DNA from: Thunnus maccoyii
Taxonomy: Eukaryota; Chordata; Actinopteri; Scombriformes; Scombridae
Direction: 5' to 3'
DNA: 64,000 nt
NCBI RefSeq assembly: GCF_910596095.1
Contig: NC_056539.1
Location: 8,258,501-8,322,500, forward strand
How positions within the stretch are numbered: position 1 is the first letter of the stretch; each line of letters begins with the position of its first letter. Under the pieces are notes generated by a model. It had not been told where the DNA came from, made no database searches, and saw only the letters and a list, made by a program, of their open reading frames with translations. Positions 36,720-49,365 of the stretch are shown in pieces. Position numbers and translations under genes: made by a program.

Positions 36720-39700
36720 GTCAGACACACGCCCACTCTCTCTTCCATCACTCCATTCATTTGCCACATCTAAAGCGCCATGCACATTCATACACTGAAA
36801 GTATTGTGGCGCTCTCACATTTGAATGTTCTCGATTCCCTTTGCCATTTTGAAAAAAAAAGAAAAAAGAAAAGGGCAGTGTGGCATTTGGTACAAAGGAA
36901 CAGGGAGGGAGGGGTGTTTGTTATGAGGGCAGAGCTGGAGGCCGACACATTTATATATCATCTCTACAGACAATATACATCAAAACTCCAACAGAGCATT
37001 GTGGGAATTAAAAGTATAAACACTGTGAAGAAGAGTTGAAGCTGAAATTGAATATTATTTATTATATGTGTTGCCTTTACTCTTAATGTCTGCTTTTCTG
37101 CTAGAAATGAGACAGAAGAGTTTTAAACTATAAGTACAACATCTATGGAAAAGCCAGAATCACATTTATTGGTGTGTTCATTAATCTCAAATTTTGCAAT
37201 GGCGTGACTTACTGTAGAGAAAAAAAATATGACAAACATTTAAACTCAGAAATACCTGACAATGCACGCAACACAGACCCAAAACAGTGTTCAGATCTGG
37301 TTCACTGGTTAGGAGTGTCTGTGTGGGAAGCAAGTGTGTCCTTATTTTCATTTTTATTCTGGAAACTAACACAGCTGTCATATATAATCTTCTAGAAAAC
37401 AGAGCATTCATTGTAGTTCAGTTGGGTGTTTACGGCTTATTGTTATCATGCGTGACTTTTCATTTCAGCGCTCCCTGATGTGTGCTATTAATCTTGCCAA
37501 CTATTTCATGCTTCCTTTAAGCTTGTATACATACTTAGATTCACACAAGCACTGAGAAATATTTCATAGGGATTATTATTTTCCAGAACGTTGCATGACG
37601 GATGATGTTATTCTGTCCCCCAGGCGCTCAAGTCCAAGTATGCAAATCTGTACATTTCTGGTGCAGCGGACCCCGAGGGAGACTATCAGCTTGATGTTGA
37701 TGTCTCAGGACTTATCTTTTCTCATCACCCACTCTTCAGCCGTGAACATGTCTTGGGGGCCCGTCTGGCCCAGCTGTATGACCAGCACCTCACTAGGCAG
37801 CACAATAACTTCACAGGACACCTCACTGACAAGGTAAACTCCATAGCCATCACAATAATCACCTGTGTACTGTGTCTAGGGCCACATTCCTGAATAATAA
37901 TTAATTCCTTGTATTATTCAAACAGGCCACATATACATTTAATGTATTCTGTGTTTCTTGTCTGCTGTAGTTGAATGGATTGAGGAGAACACTGCGAAAC
38001 ATCCTTGAGATCCACGGCGGTCAGAGCCTCACTCAGGCCATGCAGCAGCGGATATCTGAGTACAGTCTGGAAATTAGGTGAGTTTGTCAGATTGTATCCT
38101 GTTCATTCTAGAAAGATGTACCCTTTGGCACTATGACAAGCAATATTCCTACTGTATGTTCTTCCCTATTTATATCATAGGAACACTCGGCAGCTGCGAG
38201 ACAGTGAGCAGGAGAAAGACAGGACTCTGCTAAAGAATGTAGTTAAAGTCTGGAAGGAGACCAAAGCCCTGAGAGAGTTTCAGAGGTTCACCAACACACC
38301 CTACAAGCTCTACCTCAGAAGGTAAACACTGAAGTCAAAGTCAAATATTATTCCTGTGATCACTGACAGTTTGTTCTCAGATTGTATAGTAAAAGTTATT
38401 TATTTTTGTGGTTAGACTGTCCATGTCTGGAAAGTTTAATCAAAGGACAGGTTCACAGTTTTTCAAGTCTGTCTTAAAACAGTAGTCAGGTGCTCATATG
38501 ATAAGTGAAACATATTTGGACTAAATCCACTATCATCAACGTTTATCTGAAGCTAATATGAGGGTTCAGCCATCTAAATTAGTCAAATTAAGTGTATATC
38601 CTCCCGAGTTAGTCTTTTCTTGTATAAATTCCCCCTTTTTTGTTACTCTCCTTCCTCTGCAACTCAGCAGAAACAGAGAGACACTGTCCAGGGAAACACA
38701 AATATATCATTTTATATTAAGGTGATGGTAACTTTGGATAGATATCCATTTGTTTTGACTAACTCAGATTGCAGAAGCCTCATATATGCTTCAGATAAAC
38801 TTTGGAATATATTTTCGCATGGGAGGAGGATCTGATTTTGTTCCCCATCACGTACATTGAAAGCGCATTATGAATGGCCATATGTGAGTATGTTCTCATG
38901 AAAGTGTTTTATAGATTCTTGTCATGAATATGTTGTGTTCCTCCAGGGAAAATGTAGATCGGGTGTCAGATGAGCGGGAATATGAAGATGAAATCTTGGC
39001 AGAGGTTGTGGAACTAGAGGCGGAGAGTGAGGAAGACTACCAGAACAAGCTGGCTGAGTATAAGAAACAGCTGGAGGAGTGGAAGCTCTGGAGAAGGAAA
39101 CAGGTGCCTCGCAATTTACTGGCCACGGCTTAACTGAGTCACTTGTTGTCAGTCAGGCAATGAACCCACTAATTATCTGTCATGAAGAATAATAAATAAA
39201 GTTCAAATTCTAAATTAAAATCAGTACATTCTTGTATCTTGTGGGCACATACACATATATACAGTATATTGATAAACACATGGGGCATTCACCTTTTTCA
39301 GAAAGCCAAAAAGAAGAAGAGAAAAAAGAAGAAGAAAGGCCAGTCACAGGATGACACAGAAGAAGAAGATGATGACCAGGAACTGAGTGAATCGGAGGGG
39401 CCTGTTGAAGAAGGCCCCCAAAAGCCGGAGCCTCCAGAGAAGCCAGACTTTGATTCAATAGAGCAGCAGGTCAGAGAGAAAGCCTCCAGGATACGCAGGA
39501 AACCAGGAGAGTCCATCCTGATCCCTGAGCTGTCTGCATCTGGAAACATCACTGCCAGTGAACTCTGCCCCAGGTATGAGCAGAAACTCTGTGCAAGTCA
39601 AAGTAAGCCAGTAAGATAAAAAGATTTCAGAGTATTGAGTGTTTTTTGTAAACAAGTAAAGAATATGTCGAAATACAGCAGATAAGTATCAAGAGTATTT

Positions 39701-42700
39701 TGAATCAACCCCGCAACGAGTGAAATGATCTCACCCACTGGCATATTTATTCACTGGTCTTGAGAACAGTTAATAAAACAGAACAGGACTTATGAAGATG
39801 TACCACACCCTCACTGTGCTATTGTGGACCTTTTTCATCACCTTCATTTACTCCTTGTTCTAGGGCTGAAATAGCTAGAAGAGAGGATGTTGCAAGACGT
39901 TCTCTTTTCATCAAGATCCTATACAACGAAAAAGAAGTTTCACGAACGGACAGCCGGCCCATGAACACTGATTTCAGAGTGCACTTTGGCCAGATTTTCA
40001 ATCTCAAGATAGTTAATTGTCCCCAAAGCATCAATTTACAGGTGCAGTATAGAAACATTTAGTTTTCTGCTACTATACTTTGTATAATCCACACATCTGC
40101 CTGATAGATGACTACAGTGGGTGAGAGTTTCATTTTGTTCTCGCCATTTCTTTCTCTATGTGTGTGTGTGTGTGTGTGTTTGTCCACTGTGCATGGGTAG
40201 GTGTTTGAGGAGATTGGCTCATCATGCTCGCTCCTTGCACAAGTGTACGTGCCAGTGCCAGAGCCCACAGTCTTGACGGGCAGCGTCCCTCTTGAGGAAT
40301 TTGAGTTTAGCAGCAACCAGAGAGTGATGTTCGACCATGAGGGCGTGGGAAGTGGTAAATGTCTTTGTTTGATAGATAGTTTTATAGCTCAGACCTGAAA
40401 CAATGTAACACGCGAATTTGGAATAATTTATATGTTTCAGTAGAACATCAATGTTATTCATAGCCGTATCATTTCACGTATCTCTGCCTTCCTGTCTTTC
40501 ATCCTCTCTCTGCCTCGTCAGATGTGCCCCTCTCCTTCGAGGCTGACGGCAGTAACAAACAGACCCTGTTGACCTCTGGGAAGCTGTCATGCTGTGTTTC
40601 TTGGGGGATTGGGGAGGATGATGTACCCCTTGCCCCTCCTGTGTCTCAACAACCTGGTGGCATACACAGGTAGTATCTCTACTCTAAGGACAGTACAGGT
40701 GGTTTTAGCTTGCGAGGCAGCTGGATTCACAAGATGTGAGAATCCATCTTGTCAGGCTTCAAGTTATGCACTTATGGCTAAACCAACAGTGGTTTGGACC
40801 AATCAGCGTCCTATGAGGAACTACTGGCAGCTACAGGCGTTGTTTAGGTGTGACGACAGCAAGAAATTAGCCCGTGACCTGCCAAGTATTTTTTGAAAGT
40901 GCTTGCCCTTATCCAAACAATTTCCAAAGACGACTTCTCAGATGGTTCTGTGTAACAAATCATCTGGCGCGTCAGGTTGGCATGTTTCAGCTCTTAATCT
41001 ACAAATCCTGCATGATTCACATCACTGTTGACTATTTTCCAAAGCATACCACAGGTGTTTATATTCGTAAATGGTTATGCAGCTGAGAGCTCGGGAAGTT
41101 TCTGGAAACTCTTCTATGTTGATGCATTCAAGCAGTCATGGAAAAATGCTGAAGTGCAACATATTGAGATTTTTCTATTTCACAACAATCATGTCATGCA
41201 TTTATCTGAAGGAAGGTTCAGGCCTCCATAAGTTGAGTCTTATATCATATTATAATTAGTTTAAACCAGTGGCTACACTTGTCAGCAGTCTAAACACATA
41301 ATATGCTTTGGAATTAAGTCGTTAGTAATGAGTTGTGTATGCAGTCTGTTGTTTAGGTCAAACATGGCAAACTATGTAACAAACTACCCAATTTTGCAGT
41401 AGTATTAATCACTTTTTGTCTCTGTGTTGTTAGTGGCTTGGGTCATCTTGATGCTGTCACCTATATTGGGGCATCTGGACTATATGACATGAAAAAAATC
41501 GGGGAGTGGGCCACACAGTCACGACTGGACCCCAATGATCCGAAAAATGCCTCCATCATGCAGCTGCTCAAAGTGGGTACCAGAATACTTTGTGTAACCA
41601 AGAGGTCTCAACAATCCAAGAGCCCTGCAATTTACAGTCGTATCTGTGTTTCTCACAGGTAGCCAGTAGTGGAGAGGTGACCGCTCCGGAGTATTTCCGT
41701 CTGGAGCAGCTGCAGGAGGAGTTTAACTTTGTGACCGATGAAGAGTTGGATAGGTCCAAAAGATTCCGCCTGCTCAGGCTGAGGAACCAGGAAGTTGCAG
41801 AGTTTCGGAATTACAAGAGTGTTCCCGCTCTAGAGAGAGAGGTCACTGATAAGGTCTTCCAGGTCAGCCTTCTAAATATTTACTGTGGATATGGGAGAAT
41901 GACGATGCATTCACTCTATATGAAACAGGTTTTTTATTCTCTTTCGTTTCAAAAAATTATTTCAGGAATACGAAAAGAGGCTTAAAGAAGGAGAGATAAT
42001 TGATACCAAAGAGCATCTGGATTCACACAGAGCCTTAGTGGCCAAATACCTTCAGAAGGTGAGGAGAAACATCTGACTTAAAACTTTTTTCACACCACTC
42101 TCAAACATGTGATAGCACTAACCTTAGTATGCTCTTTACATTTCCCTACAGATCCGAGAATCAGTCATCAACAGATTCCTTCTCGCCAAGCATCATTACC
42201 TTCTATCTGACCTGGTGATAGAAGAGGAGATACCAAGCATTGGGTAAATACACCCTGAGGCATCATTAACCGAAAACGACTCAATAGTCTGTCTCATTTC
42301 AAACTCCCATCTGTCACAGCTGACATTCTTCTTTTTTTTTGGCTTGTGTTATGCATGCTATTTGTTACAGCACAAATACTTCTTTCTTGCCAATCACAGA
42401 ATATTAATCCAAACATGTACAGTAAGCACTACTTTCTGTGTTGTAATTTATCATTTCTGTATATCCTACGCTTGAACAATTACAAAGAGTGCCTGAACTC
42501 CCCGTGCCAGTTGTACAGGAAAGGTTAGATAACTTGGATTACCTTGAACTGTGGGACCTACAGCCAAATCAACCAATCAGAAAGAGTGACAGGGCCTATA
42601 TAAATCACAGGCTGATGTAAGTATGTTTCTTGGCCGGACGCTGCTTCAGTCTATTTGATCTTGCACTCAACACTGCATTCCCTTGGCTGAGTAATGCTGT

Positions 42701-45700
42701 CCTCTGGAAGCGTTCAAGTCGCTGTTTTAGAGCAGTTTTCACAACATGAAAATGAAATCTGGAATCAGATATTAATTTCAATCTTGGACGGCGTTTTTGC
42801 AGATGCTTGCACAATATTGTACGTCAAAGCCAATCACACAGTAGGGTATCACTTTACACGTTTTCATTCATAATTGAAAGTGAATGTTATAATCATTTCT
42901 GTTCCATTTTTCTGCCATTCTTCTGCTATGCATGTGTAACAGTGGTGCAGGTCCAGGGTATGTTCTTAGAGTTTCTTTCTTTTTCTCTCACCTTCTTTGT
43001 CTCTGTGTCTCCATTTAGTTTGAACCCTGAGCACCAGAGTACAGTAGCGCTCATAGACTTTATGTAGTATTCAGTCCTGCCAGGATTTTGAAGAGAGAAT
43101 TCCATCAAGACGTTTTGATTTTGAGGGTGTTTTCTCAAAAAATGAAGATGAATTCTAAAATTGCAACAGTTTTGCTAGAATGTTACTATATTTTGCTGCT
43201 GATATTTTAATCCATTTATCACATATAATAGTTACTGTAACAACATTATCACATATTTACATTGTTGAGGTAAACTTTCTACACATTTGTATTGTGATCA
43301 TAAAAACACAAATTCCTGGAGGGACTGAGTACCATTGGTGCTAAAGATCCCATCCCATCAGTCAATTAATACTTATTCATGTCCAATATGATATCACTAT
43401 GAGTACACAATATGTAATCCCATGTAGGTTGCTGACTAAATGATAACAGCTGTTTGTTGTGACAATCAGAATTCTGGGAATAAATCTTTTCAAACTGGCC
43501 GAACCAAAACGGCCACTGAAACCTCAGAGGAAAGAAAGAAAGAAGGTAACGGCTCAGAATCTGTCTGACGGAGACATTAAACTGCTGATCAACATCATCC
43601 GGGCATACAACATCCCCATCCGCAGGCCTCAGAGCAAGTGAGTGTTACGAGAACCCAGTCACACGAGAATAGTACAGAATAGAAAAAAAATCTCCTTTGC
43701 TGTCAGAAATATTCATGAACCATCTCTATTGTGATGATTTAGCGTGGCTTTTAGACATAAGACAGATGTTGAACTTTGTTCCAATGGGTTTTTATTTCAG
43801 TAAGCCAGGACAGACGTCTCAGAGTGCCATCCAGGGCAGTGATTGGCTCCTCAGCCAGGTACCATACACCCTCAACCTTACATAAGAGCAAAATCTTCAG
43901 TAGCATGGAATGATCTATGTCATATATGTGCTTGTCATTTGTGTGATGTAGGTACAAGTGAGACCCTTTGTTGAGATTTCCTTCCAGCGCACAGTACTTC
44001 AAACAACCACCGCCGATGGACCAAACCCCTGCTGGAATGAGGAGCTGCAGCTGCCGTTTAGGTGAACAGCTGTGTATTTCATAGCTTCACTTTTGTCTTA
44101 TATAATGTGACATAAATGCCTTAGCATTTTCAGAGCAGGATAACACCAGTAATGTGTTTACCTGAGACAGCTTTAATCTGAAATATTGAATAAGAGTTGG
44201 TTTATGGAATAGCTCGCAGGTGTTAGTAACAGCATCATAAAGATGATTTGGAGACAACAAGTGTTGGCACTTTGTGAAGTGTGCTGCTGGAAATAGTTCT
44301 AGGAAAAATCATTAAAAGATGCTCCAAACTCCTCCAGAACTGCTGATAAGATCAGTGTACTTGTGGCTAAGTCAGTTTTAATCACTTGTACATCTGCAGC
44401 TCTTCAAGTTTACACCAATTTTTCTTTAATTATAAATCACTATTTGGACACACCCATTACTGTGTACAGAAACACATGACTCTTTTGAAATATTGTAGTT
44501 TTGTACACTTCCCTAACAAACTAGCTGAAATGTTAAACTGTACTTCTTATCTTCAGCGCCCCAAACGGTGACTACAGCACTGCAAGCTTGCAATCAGTCA
44601 GAGACGACGTCTTCATCAATATATTTGATGAGGTGGTTTATGAAACTGGAGTGGTGAGTAAAACTGTTTTTCACACCTGTCTTTAAGTATTAATGTCAGC
44701 ACATGTTCCTGGAATTGCATTAGTTGTTTTTTTGCTTCACAATTGAACAACTTCTGCTCCTCAGAATGACAAAGACAGAGGGAAATCCATACACACCTGG
44801 GTGGAGAAGCACTGGTTGGGCTCTGTCAAGATTCCTTTCAGTACCATTTATTCTCAGTCCAGGGTGAGAGTCCTTGTCGGGTATTTGTTGTGTACAGCAA
44901 TGTGGCTTCTTTAACCGAAAAGCACACCGATTGCCTGAATCGCTAACTGATTTTATTTATTTATTTTCGTTATTCCGTCTTGCAGATTGATGGAACATTC
45001 AAGGTGAATACACCTGCAGTGCTGCTGGGGTACAGCAAGGAACGGAGCCATGGCACTAACGGTGGTTATGATACTTTTCGGAGCCTGAGCGAGGGAGCTT
45101 TCATCACAATGTTCATCACTATAGAACCTCAGCTGGTGCCTGGAGAGTCTATCAGGGAAAAGGTGATTCTTGTCCAAGTGGAAACCTCAAGGATAGATTC
45201 TGTCTGCTTTTTAGTGCCCATTCTGCATCGCTGTCTGCTACTTCATCTCACTTCATGTGTATTCTTAGATGGGTTTCTAGTTCTATATTTTAACACATTT
45301 GTTCATCTATTTATATTCAGTATTTTTCCAGATGTTCATATTAAATTATTTTCATAAAAGTTTCCATATTGTACCAGAACAAGGGAGGTCCACATGAGAG
45401 ACAGAACAACATGGGTCAGGCCCAGTGGCAAAGGACAAATTACGTCAACTTGACTATTTTGAGAAACAAACTTGAAAGTTCTACTCACCCTGTAGTGGAA
45501 AAGGGTCCCTTGTTCTGAAACAAGCTTTTAACAGTATGCATCAATGTATTCATTTGTTCTCATGTTTGTCATCCTTCTGTTTCACATATTTGCTTTTGCT
45601 CTGCTGCATGTACTAGATAAAGGAAGTGAAGGTAAACGTCAGTTAGAACAATCTTTTTATTGGCCTAATTCATCAATTCACAACCGCATCATTCTTTATT

Positions 45701-47664
45701 CATTTACATAGCGCTGACCTATATTCCTCCACGGTAACCTTTGACCTCTCATGCAGTTTGACAGCCAAGAGGACGAGCGCTTACTGCAGGCTGCGGAGAG
45801 ATTCGAGAGAGATGCAGCACAGGGCTACCCGGACCGACCCTGCACGTCCACCGTCATAGACCTCAATGGGAAGACGGTCTTCATCACACGCTATATCCGG
45901 CCACTCAACCCGCCGCAGGAGTTACTGGACGCTTTCCCCGACAACCCACAGGAGGCCACGGTCAGTCTGATCACCACCCAGACCCGAAGTGGATAAAAGA
46001 GGCTGCTCATCTCCTTCAGCAGTCATTGCTTGTATTTCCGATTTGATTGGATTTACTGAACTGACACACTTCCTCTTTCCCCACGCAGGCCCTGGTTGCT
46101 CGATTTGTCTCACTCATCCCTTCTCTGCCGGACAGAGTTTCTTTTTCTGCCGTCTGTGACCTGTGGAGCACATGCGATGTGAGTGAACCCTTTCTGATAT
46201 ATTGCAAAAACAGGGAAATGCCAAACTTACCTTGTGCCTCCTCCTCTTGTTTTTTTGGTAGCAATTCCTCACCCTCCTAGCAGGAGATGAAGAAGAACAT
46301 GCTGTACTGTTGTGCAACTACTTCCTGTCAATGGGCAAGAAAGCCTGGCTTATTATCGGCACTGCTATACCAGAGGTGGGTGACATTTATCTTTAAAACC
46401 TGAGGATGTTCCAGATGGGTATATGTGTCATTACAACACCCCTACATGGAGTTAAGTCCTAGGCAGCACTAAACTTTTTGATTTCTTTATTTCACAGGGA
46501 CCCACGGCGTATGTCTTGACTTTTGAGCAGAGCCGCTACCTGATCTGGAATCCCAGCAGTGGTCAGTCCTACAGCCAGTATGACACTTTCTGCCCACTGC
46601 AAACAGTTGGATGCCTGGTCAATGCTGACAATGTGAGTGAGGAGAAAGCAACTATATGACATCAAAATTAACATTTCAAAATGTGACATTTCATTCATCT
46701 TCTTTTCACACTGCACCTATCCTATAGTTTGCAGCAGATCATTTGATTTTTATGTGATTTGTCATTTAGGTGTGGTTCAACATTCAAGAGTACACCTTAC
46801 CAATGAGGATGAGTTTTGACATCACAAAAGCCAATTTGTGGAAACCGTTTTTCTCCCGATCGTTCTCTCACCCGGGGTTGTCGAGCGTACAGGTGAGTGT
46901 TTGACATTACCCTGAAATCCTATTGTATATAGTATGTGTTCTCTGATGATACTGGATCTCATTTTCTATTTTCTTCAGCCAGAGGAGCTGGTATATCGCC
47001 ACACAGACAAAGCAGCTGCAGCAGAGCTTCAGAACAGGCAAGTTATGGCAGCTGAAGTAGTTACTTCTAACAGTGTTGTTTTGATTTGTTAGACTGCGGT
47101 TAAACACTCTCATACACATCACACTCTTCATAGGATTGAAAAGATCCTGAAGGAGAAGATCATGGAGTGGCGCCCTCGTCACCCAACCCGCTGGAACCGC
47201 TACTGCACCACCACCCTGAAACAATTCCTGCCTAAACTGGAACTGAGCGGGGGGAGGGACCTGGCTGAGGGTCACCGCCACGAGTTGCAGAGCCTGCTGG
47301 GAGACAACAGGGTAGGTCTGAGACCAAGTTGGGGAAAAAAATACAAGAATGAGTCATTGTATGATGTCATGAGTCATCAATAGACTATTCTCTGCTCTTG
47401 AAAAATGTCAGCTGGCGGAAAGCACATTCATAAATTCCCATCATAAATAACAACTAATAGGCGTTTCTCTCTTTTTAGATTTCAGGATTCCCCCTGCATC
47501 TGCCGTTCTCTGAGATTCGGCCTATCATAGAGGCAGTGTACAGCACAGGAGTTCACAGTGTTCAAGCTTCTAACGTGGAGTTTGCCCTGGCTGTGTATGT
47601 GCACCCCTACCCTAATAATGTCCTGTCTGTGTGGGTGTACCTGGCCTCACTCGTCAGGGCATGA
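33152..47664 (+). CDS. cc2d2a: Coiled-coil and C2 domain-containing protein 2A (5' end unresolved)
   Basis: CC2D2A is a scaffold of the ciliary transition zone (MKS/B9 complex), needed for ciliogenesis and ciliary membrane composition; human mutations cause Joubert and Meckel syndromes. Thirty-six coding exons join in frame for 1639 residues to TGA at 47662-47664, close to human length (about 1620). Order: acidic and coiled-coil N-terminal part, conserved central region, C2 domain (exons 43470-45162), and a C-terminal transglutaminase/peptidase-like fold as in CEP76 (exons 45757-47664). All introns are GT-AG except a GC-AG intron at 47038-47133. The first exon listed starts in phase 2, so a start exon upstream is missing. 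C1QTNF7 lies just upstream and FBXL5 is convergent downstream. Confidence 0.96.
34117..35132 (+). other. CC2D2A intron 3
   Basis: A 1-kb GT-AG intron that is almost half filled by interspersed repeat copy B (34555-34985). Nothing else recognisable. Confidence 0.85.
34555..34985 (-). mobile_element. Interspersed repeat copy B (inverted relative to copy A)
   Basis: The reverse complement of this segment matches 15793-16097 and then about 17336-17430, block by block. It contains the telomere-like GTTAGGGTTAGG text at about 34622-34633 and a Kozak-free, stop-rich sequence with no coding capacity. It is the uninterrupted copy and so defines the family better than copy A. Confidence 0.75.
36720..37623 (+). 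other. CC2D2A intron 10
   Basis: GT-AG intron of about 900 nt, A/T-rich. Frames at 36761-37039 and 37174-37478 show no family resemblance. Nothing else seen. Confidence 0.8.
37624..40669 (+). CDS. cc2d2a: CC2D2A exons 11-18, central region
   Basis: Exons: 37624-37833, 37971-38077, 38181-38321, 38947-39103, 39302-39573, 39864-40041, 40201-40354, 40522-40669. 38947-39103 is Glu-rich and helical ([20 protein letters not shown]). 39302 opens with a Lys run (about ten Lys in the first 13 residues) followed by an acidic patch. 39864-40354 forms the first C2-like fold ([20 protein letters not shown], then [12 protein letters not shown]). The 38322-38946 intron holds nothing recognisable. Confidence 0.93.
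40670..41433 (+). mobile_element. CC2D2A intron 18 with a candidate non-autonomous repeat
   Basis: Much of this intron (about 40700-41280) reads like a fish interspersed repeat. It has short palindromes (CACAAGATG with CATCTTGTC near 40725-40757; CAGATGG with CATCTGG near 40939-40966) and the block GGACCAATCAGCGTCC near 40796, which I associate with repetitive DNA. Clear terminal inverted repeats were not found, so the class is open. Confidence 0.35.
41434..42243 (+). CDS. cc2d2a: CC2D2A exons 19-22
   Basis: Exons 41434-41572, 41659-41862, 41966-42058 and 42152-42243. They encode the conserved stretch [18 protein letters not shown], followed by a helical, charged segment ([20 protein letters not shown]) and [19 protein letters not shown]. 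Phases agree on both sides. Confidence 0.94.
42244..43469 (+). other. CC2D2A intron 22
   Basis: GT-AG intron of 1.2 kb. A CCAATCA box (42573) followed 24 nt later by CTATATAAAT (42597) resembles a promoter, but no downstream transcript is supported. Otherwise nothing recognisable. Confidence 0.75.
43470..45162 (+). CDS. cc2d2a: CC2D2A exons 23-28, C2 domain
   Basis: Exons 43470-43637, 43801-43858, 43952-44061, 44557-44653, 44765-44863 and 44986-45162. The C2 domain shows [53 protein letters not shown] and [14 protein letters not shown]. The calcium-binding Asp set of classical C2 domains is only partly present, so it is likely a protein- or membrane-binding C2. Intron 44062-44556 holds nothing recognisable. 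Confidence 0.95.
45163..45756 (+). other. CC2D2A intron 28
   Basis: GT-AG intron of about 600 nt, A/T-rich, without recognisable content. Confidence 0.85.
45757..47664 (+). CDS. cc2d2a: CC2D2A exons 29-36, C-terminal transglutaminase-like fold
   Basis: Exons 45757-45960, 46089-46178, 46262-46375, 46498-46632, 46770-46892, 46979-47037, 47134-47311 and 47479-47664. Strong family text: [95 protein letters not shown] and [20 protein letters not shown]. The Cys, His and Asp of an active transglutaminase are not evident as a triad, and the domain is taken to be a catalytically dead fold. The splice donor of exon 46979-47037 is GC. Confidence 0.96.
47038..47133 (+). other. GC-AG intron in CC2D2A
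   Basis: The exon ends AACAG and the intron starts GCAAGT, the classical strong GC donor context, with a TAG acceptor at 47131-47133. Only this junction gives the conserved [13 protein letters not shown] reading, and no GT donor nearby preserves frame. Confidence 0.9.
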
Positions 47665-47850
47665 CATAAGACTCTCCTCTCTACCACTGTGCTTTGCAGC
47701 TGTTGTATATAAATGAGCTTCAGTAATTTCAGCTGATGACTTCATGTTTTTACATTTGCTCCCACTTTTTTTTTATCTCATCATGTATATACTGTAGATC
47801 CTGAGGATACACATTGAGTAAGCAGTTATCTGTACATACAAATACCCTGC

Positions 47851-47856
47851 ATTAAA
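47851..47856 (+). terminator. cc2d2a: CC2D2A poly(A) signal ATTAAA
   Basis: ATTAAA 187 nt after the stop, the only reasonable signal in the first 500 nt of the 3'UTR. Confidence 0.5.
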
Positions 47857-48088
47857 TCCCACCTTACTGAATGTTAAGTTTTTTTGACTGTGTCAGAGAA
47901 TAGCCATTTTTGATACTATATCTTGTATTGCTGTTTTTAATGGGTGGTTCTACAATGTGTTTTTAATGTTTTGCCCACTTACGCTGACATACAGGGGTAC
48001 AGAAGTATAATAACACAATGGAATCCAACACCACTACTAAGAAACATTTAAAACTTAATACCTCTTGACAGTCACTACAAAAACAAGA

Positions 48089-48094
48089 TTTATT
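48089..48094 (-). terminator. fbxl5: Candidate FBXL5 poly(A) signal AATAAA
   Basis: The complement of TTTATT gives AATAAA on the minus strand, about 1.27 kb after the FBXL5 stop codon. 48302-48307 is an alternative. Confidence 0.45.
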
Positions 48095-49365
48095 GCAGTG
48101 CTGTTGTATCAGATTGCCTTAGAATGTGTATGCTATAGATGTAATGAGCTTAAAGCTCAGCATACTGGGCTGCTGAAATGTTTTCTACTAATGTATTGAG
48201 ACACTACTACATCACATTTACCAGCTTTTCAATTTCTATATTACTCAATTGTTTGCACAAGGGAAAAAAAAGACCAACAAGCTTTTTAACCCCAAGATAC
48301 TTTTATTGTTCTGCTTATGAATTGAACATTTCCAACAGAACACCTCATGCAAGACTTTTGAACAAGCAAATAAATCCTACTGCAGAATGATCTAAGATGC
48401 AGTACAACCTACTGAAAGTTGACCAGGTGCTCAGTAGGCTTCTCCCAATCTGAAGGTAATTATTCTAAATCTCCACACTAAAAGCGCTTCAGTGTTGGGT
48501 GTTATCAGAATAATCCCTCTCATATGAACATTGGTCCATTTCTTTGCCCACAACATTGGAGTGCATTAAGAAAAATGTAAGCAAAAAGCATGTTTAGGTG
48601 ACTATGAATATTAGATATCACAAAGTTGGACAAAAATGATTCAGACTGTAACATGTACCAATTCCTATGTCTGTACATCCCTTTACTGATGTCTCAGTAA
48701 TGTGGTTGCTGTGCCAGTACTGACTGAACAGTAAATAACAGTCAAGCCTGTGGGGGCCAGTACATCCTCTGTGTATGACAGGACGACATACTGCATGTAA
48801 TCACTCTGACCCTTAACCGTCAATAACATGACTGTCAAGAACTGTCAGCTTCATTCTAAAGGGAGGCATCCATTCAATTGTTTCATGTTCCACGTCACCA
48901 TCAATTTAATGACAAGCTTGTTTAAGATGGAAAAAGTAAAGTTTATCAATTTGATGCTACAGTCAGGTTTACACTACACTGATTATAAATGAGTCAACTA
49001 AACACCAGTGGGGGAAGCAGACTTATGTAAATCAGTATAGTTATAGTGAAAAAGTATCATGGTTTAACTACAGAAAACACTAAGTACTTGGTGTTCATGT
49101 TTCTTTAGTTTTTTACTTCTTCAAAACCAAATGAAGGAACCAGAATGTACATTTGCAGACACTTCAGATCTATCGTCACCCCTTAATCTTTTCCTTTTTC
49201 TAAAGGATTAATTCCATTAAATACAGATGGAAATGGAAATAACAGGAGCAAAATTACAGTTTCATCCAGAAACATTTTTAAGTGACACAAAATACAGCAA
49301 ATGGTATTTCCAGGATAAAGTGCAATAAAAGGAGACGTGACAATAGAGAGCGGTGCTTGGCGAGA

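Larger units (their letters stand above)
47665..49365. promoter_or_regulatory. Convergent 3'UTRs of CC2D2A (+) and FBXL5 (-)
   Basis: No coding exon lies between the two stop codons. ATTAAA at 47851-47856 is the likely CC2D2A poly(A) signal (plus). On the minus strand AATAAA occurs at 48089-48094 and 48302-48307, giving FBXL5 a 3'UTR of about 1.1-1.3 kb. The two transcripts may end within about 250 bp of each other. A long IRP2-pathway gene 3'UTR could hold regulatory sites; no iron-responsive hairpin was recognised. Confidence 0.6.

Noticed and set aside
40594-40896. 100-codon frame overlapping CC2D2A exon 18
   Set aside because: It is out of frame with the conserved reading and continues into repeat-like intron.
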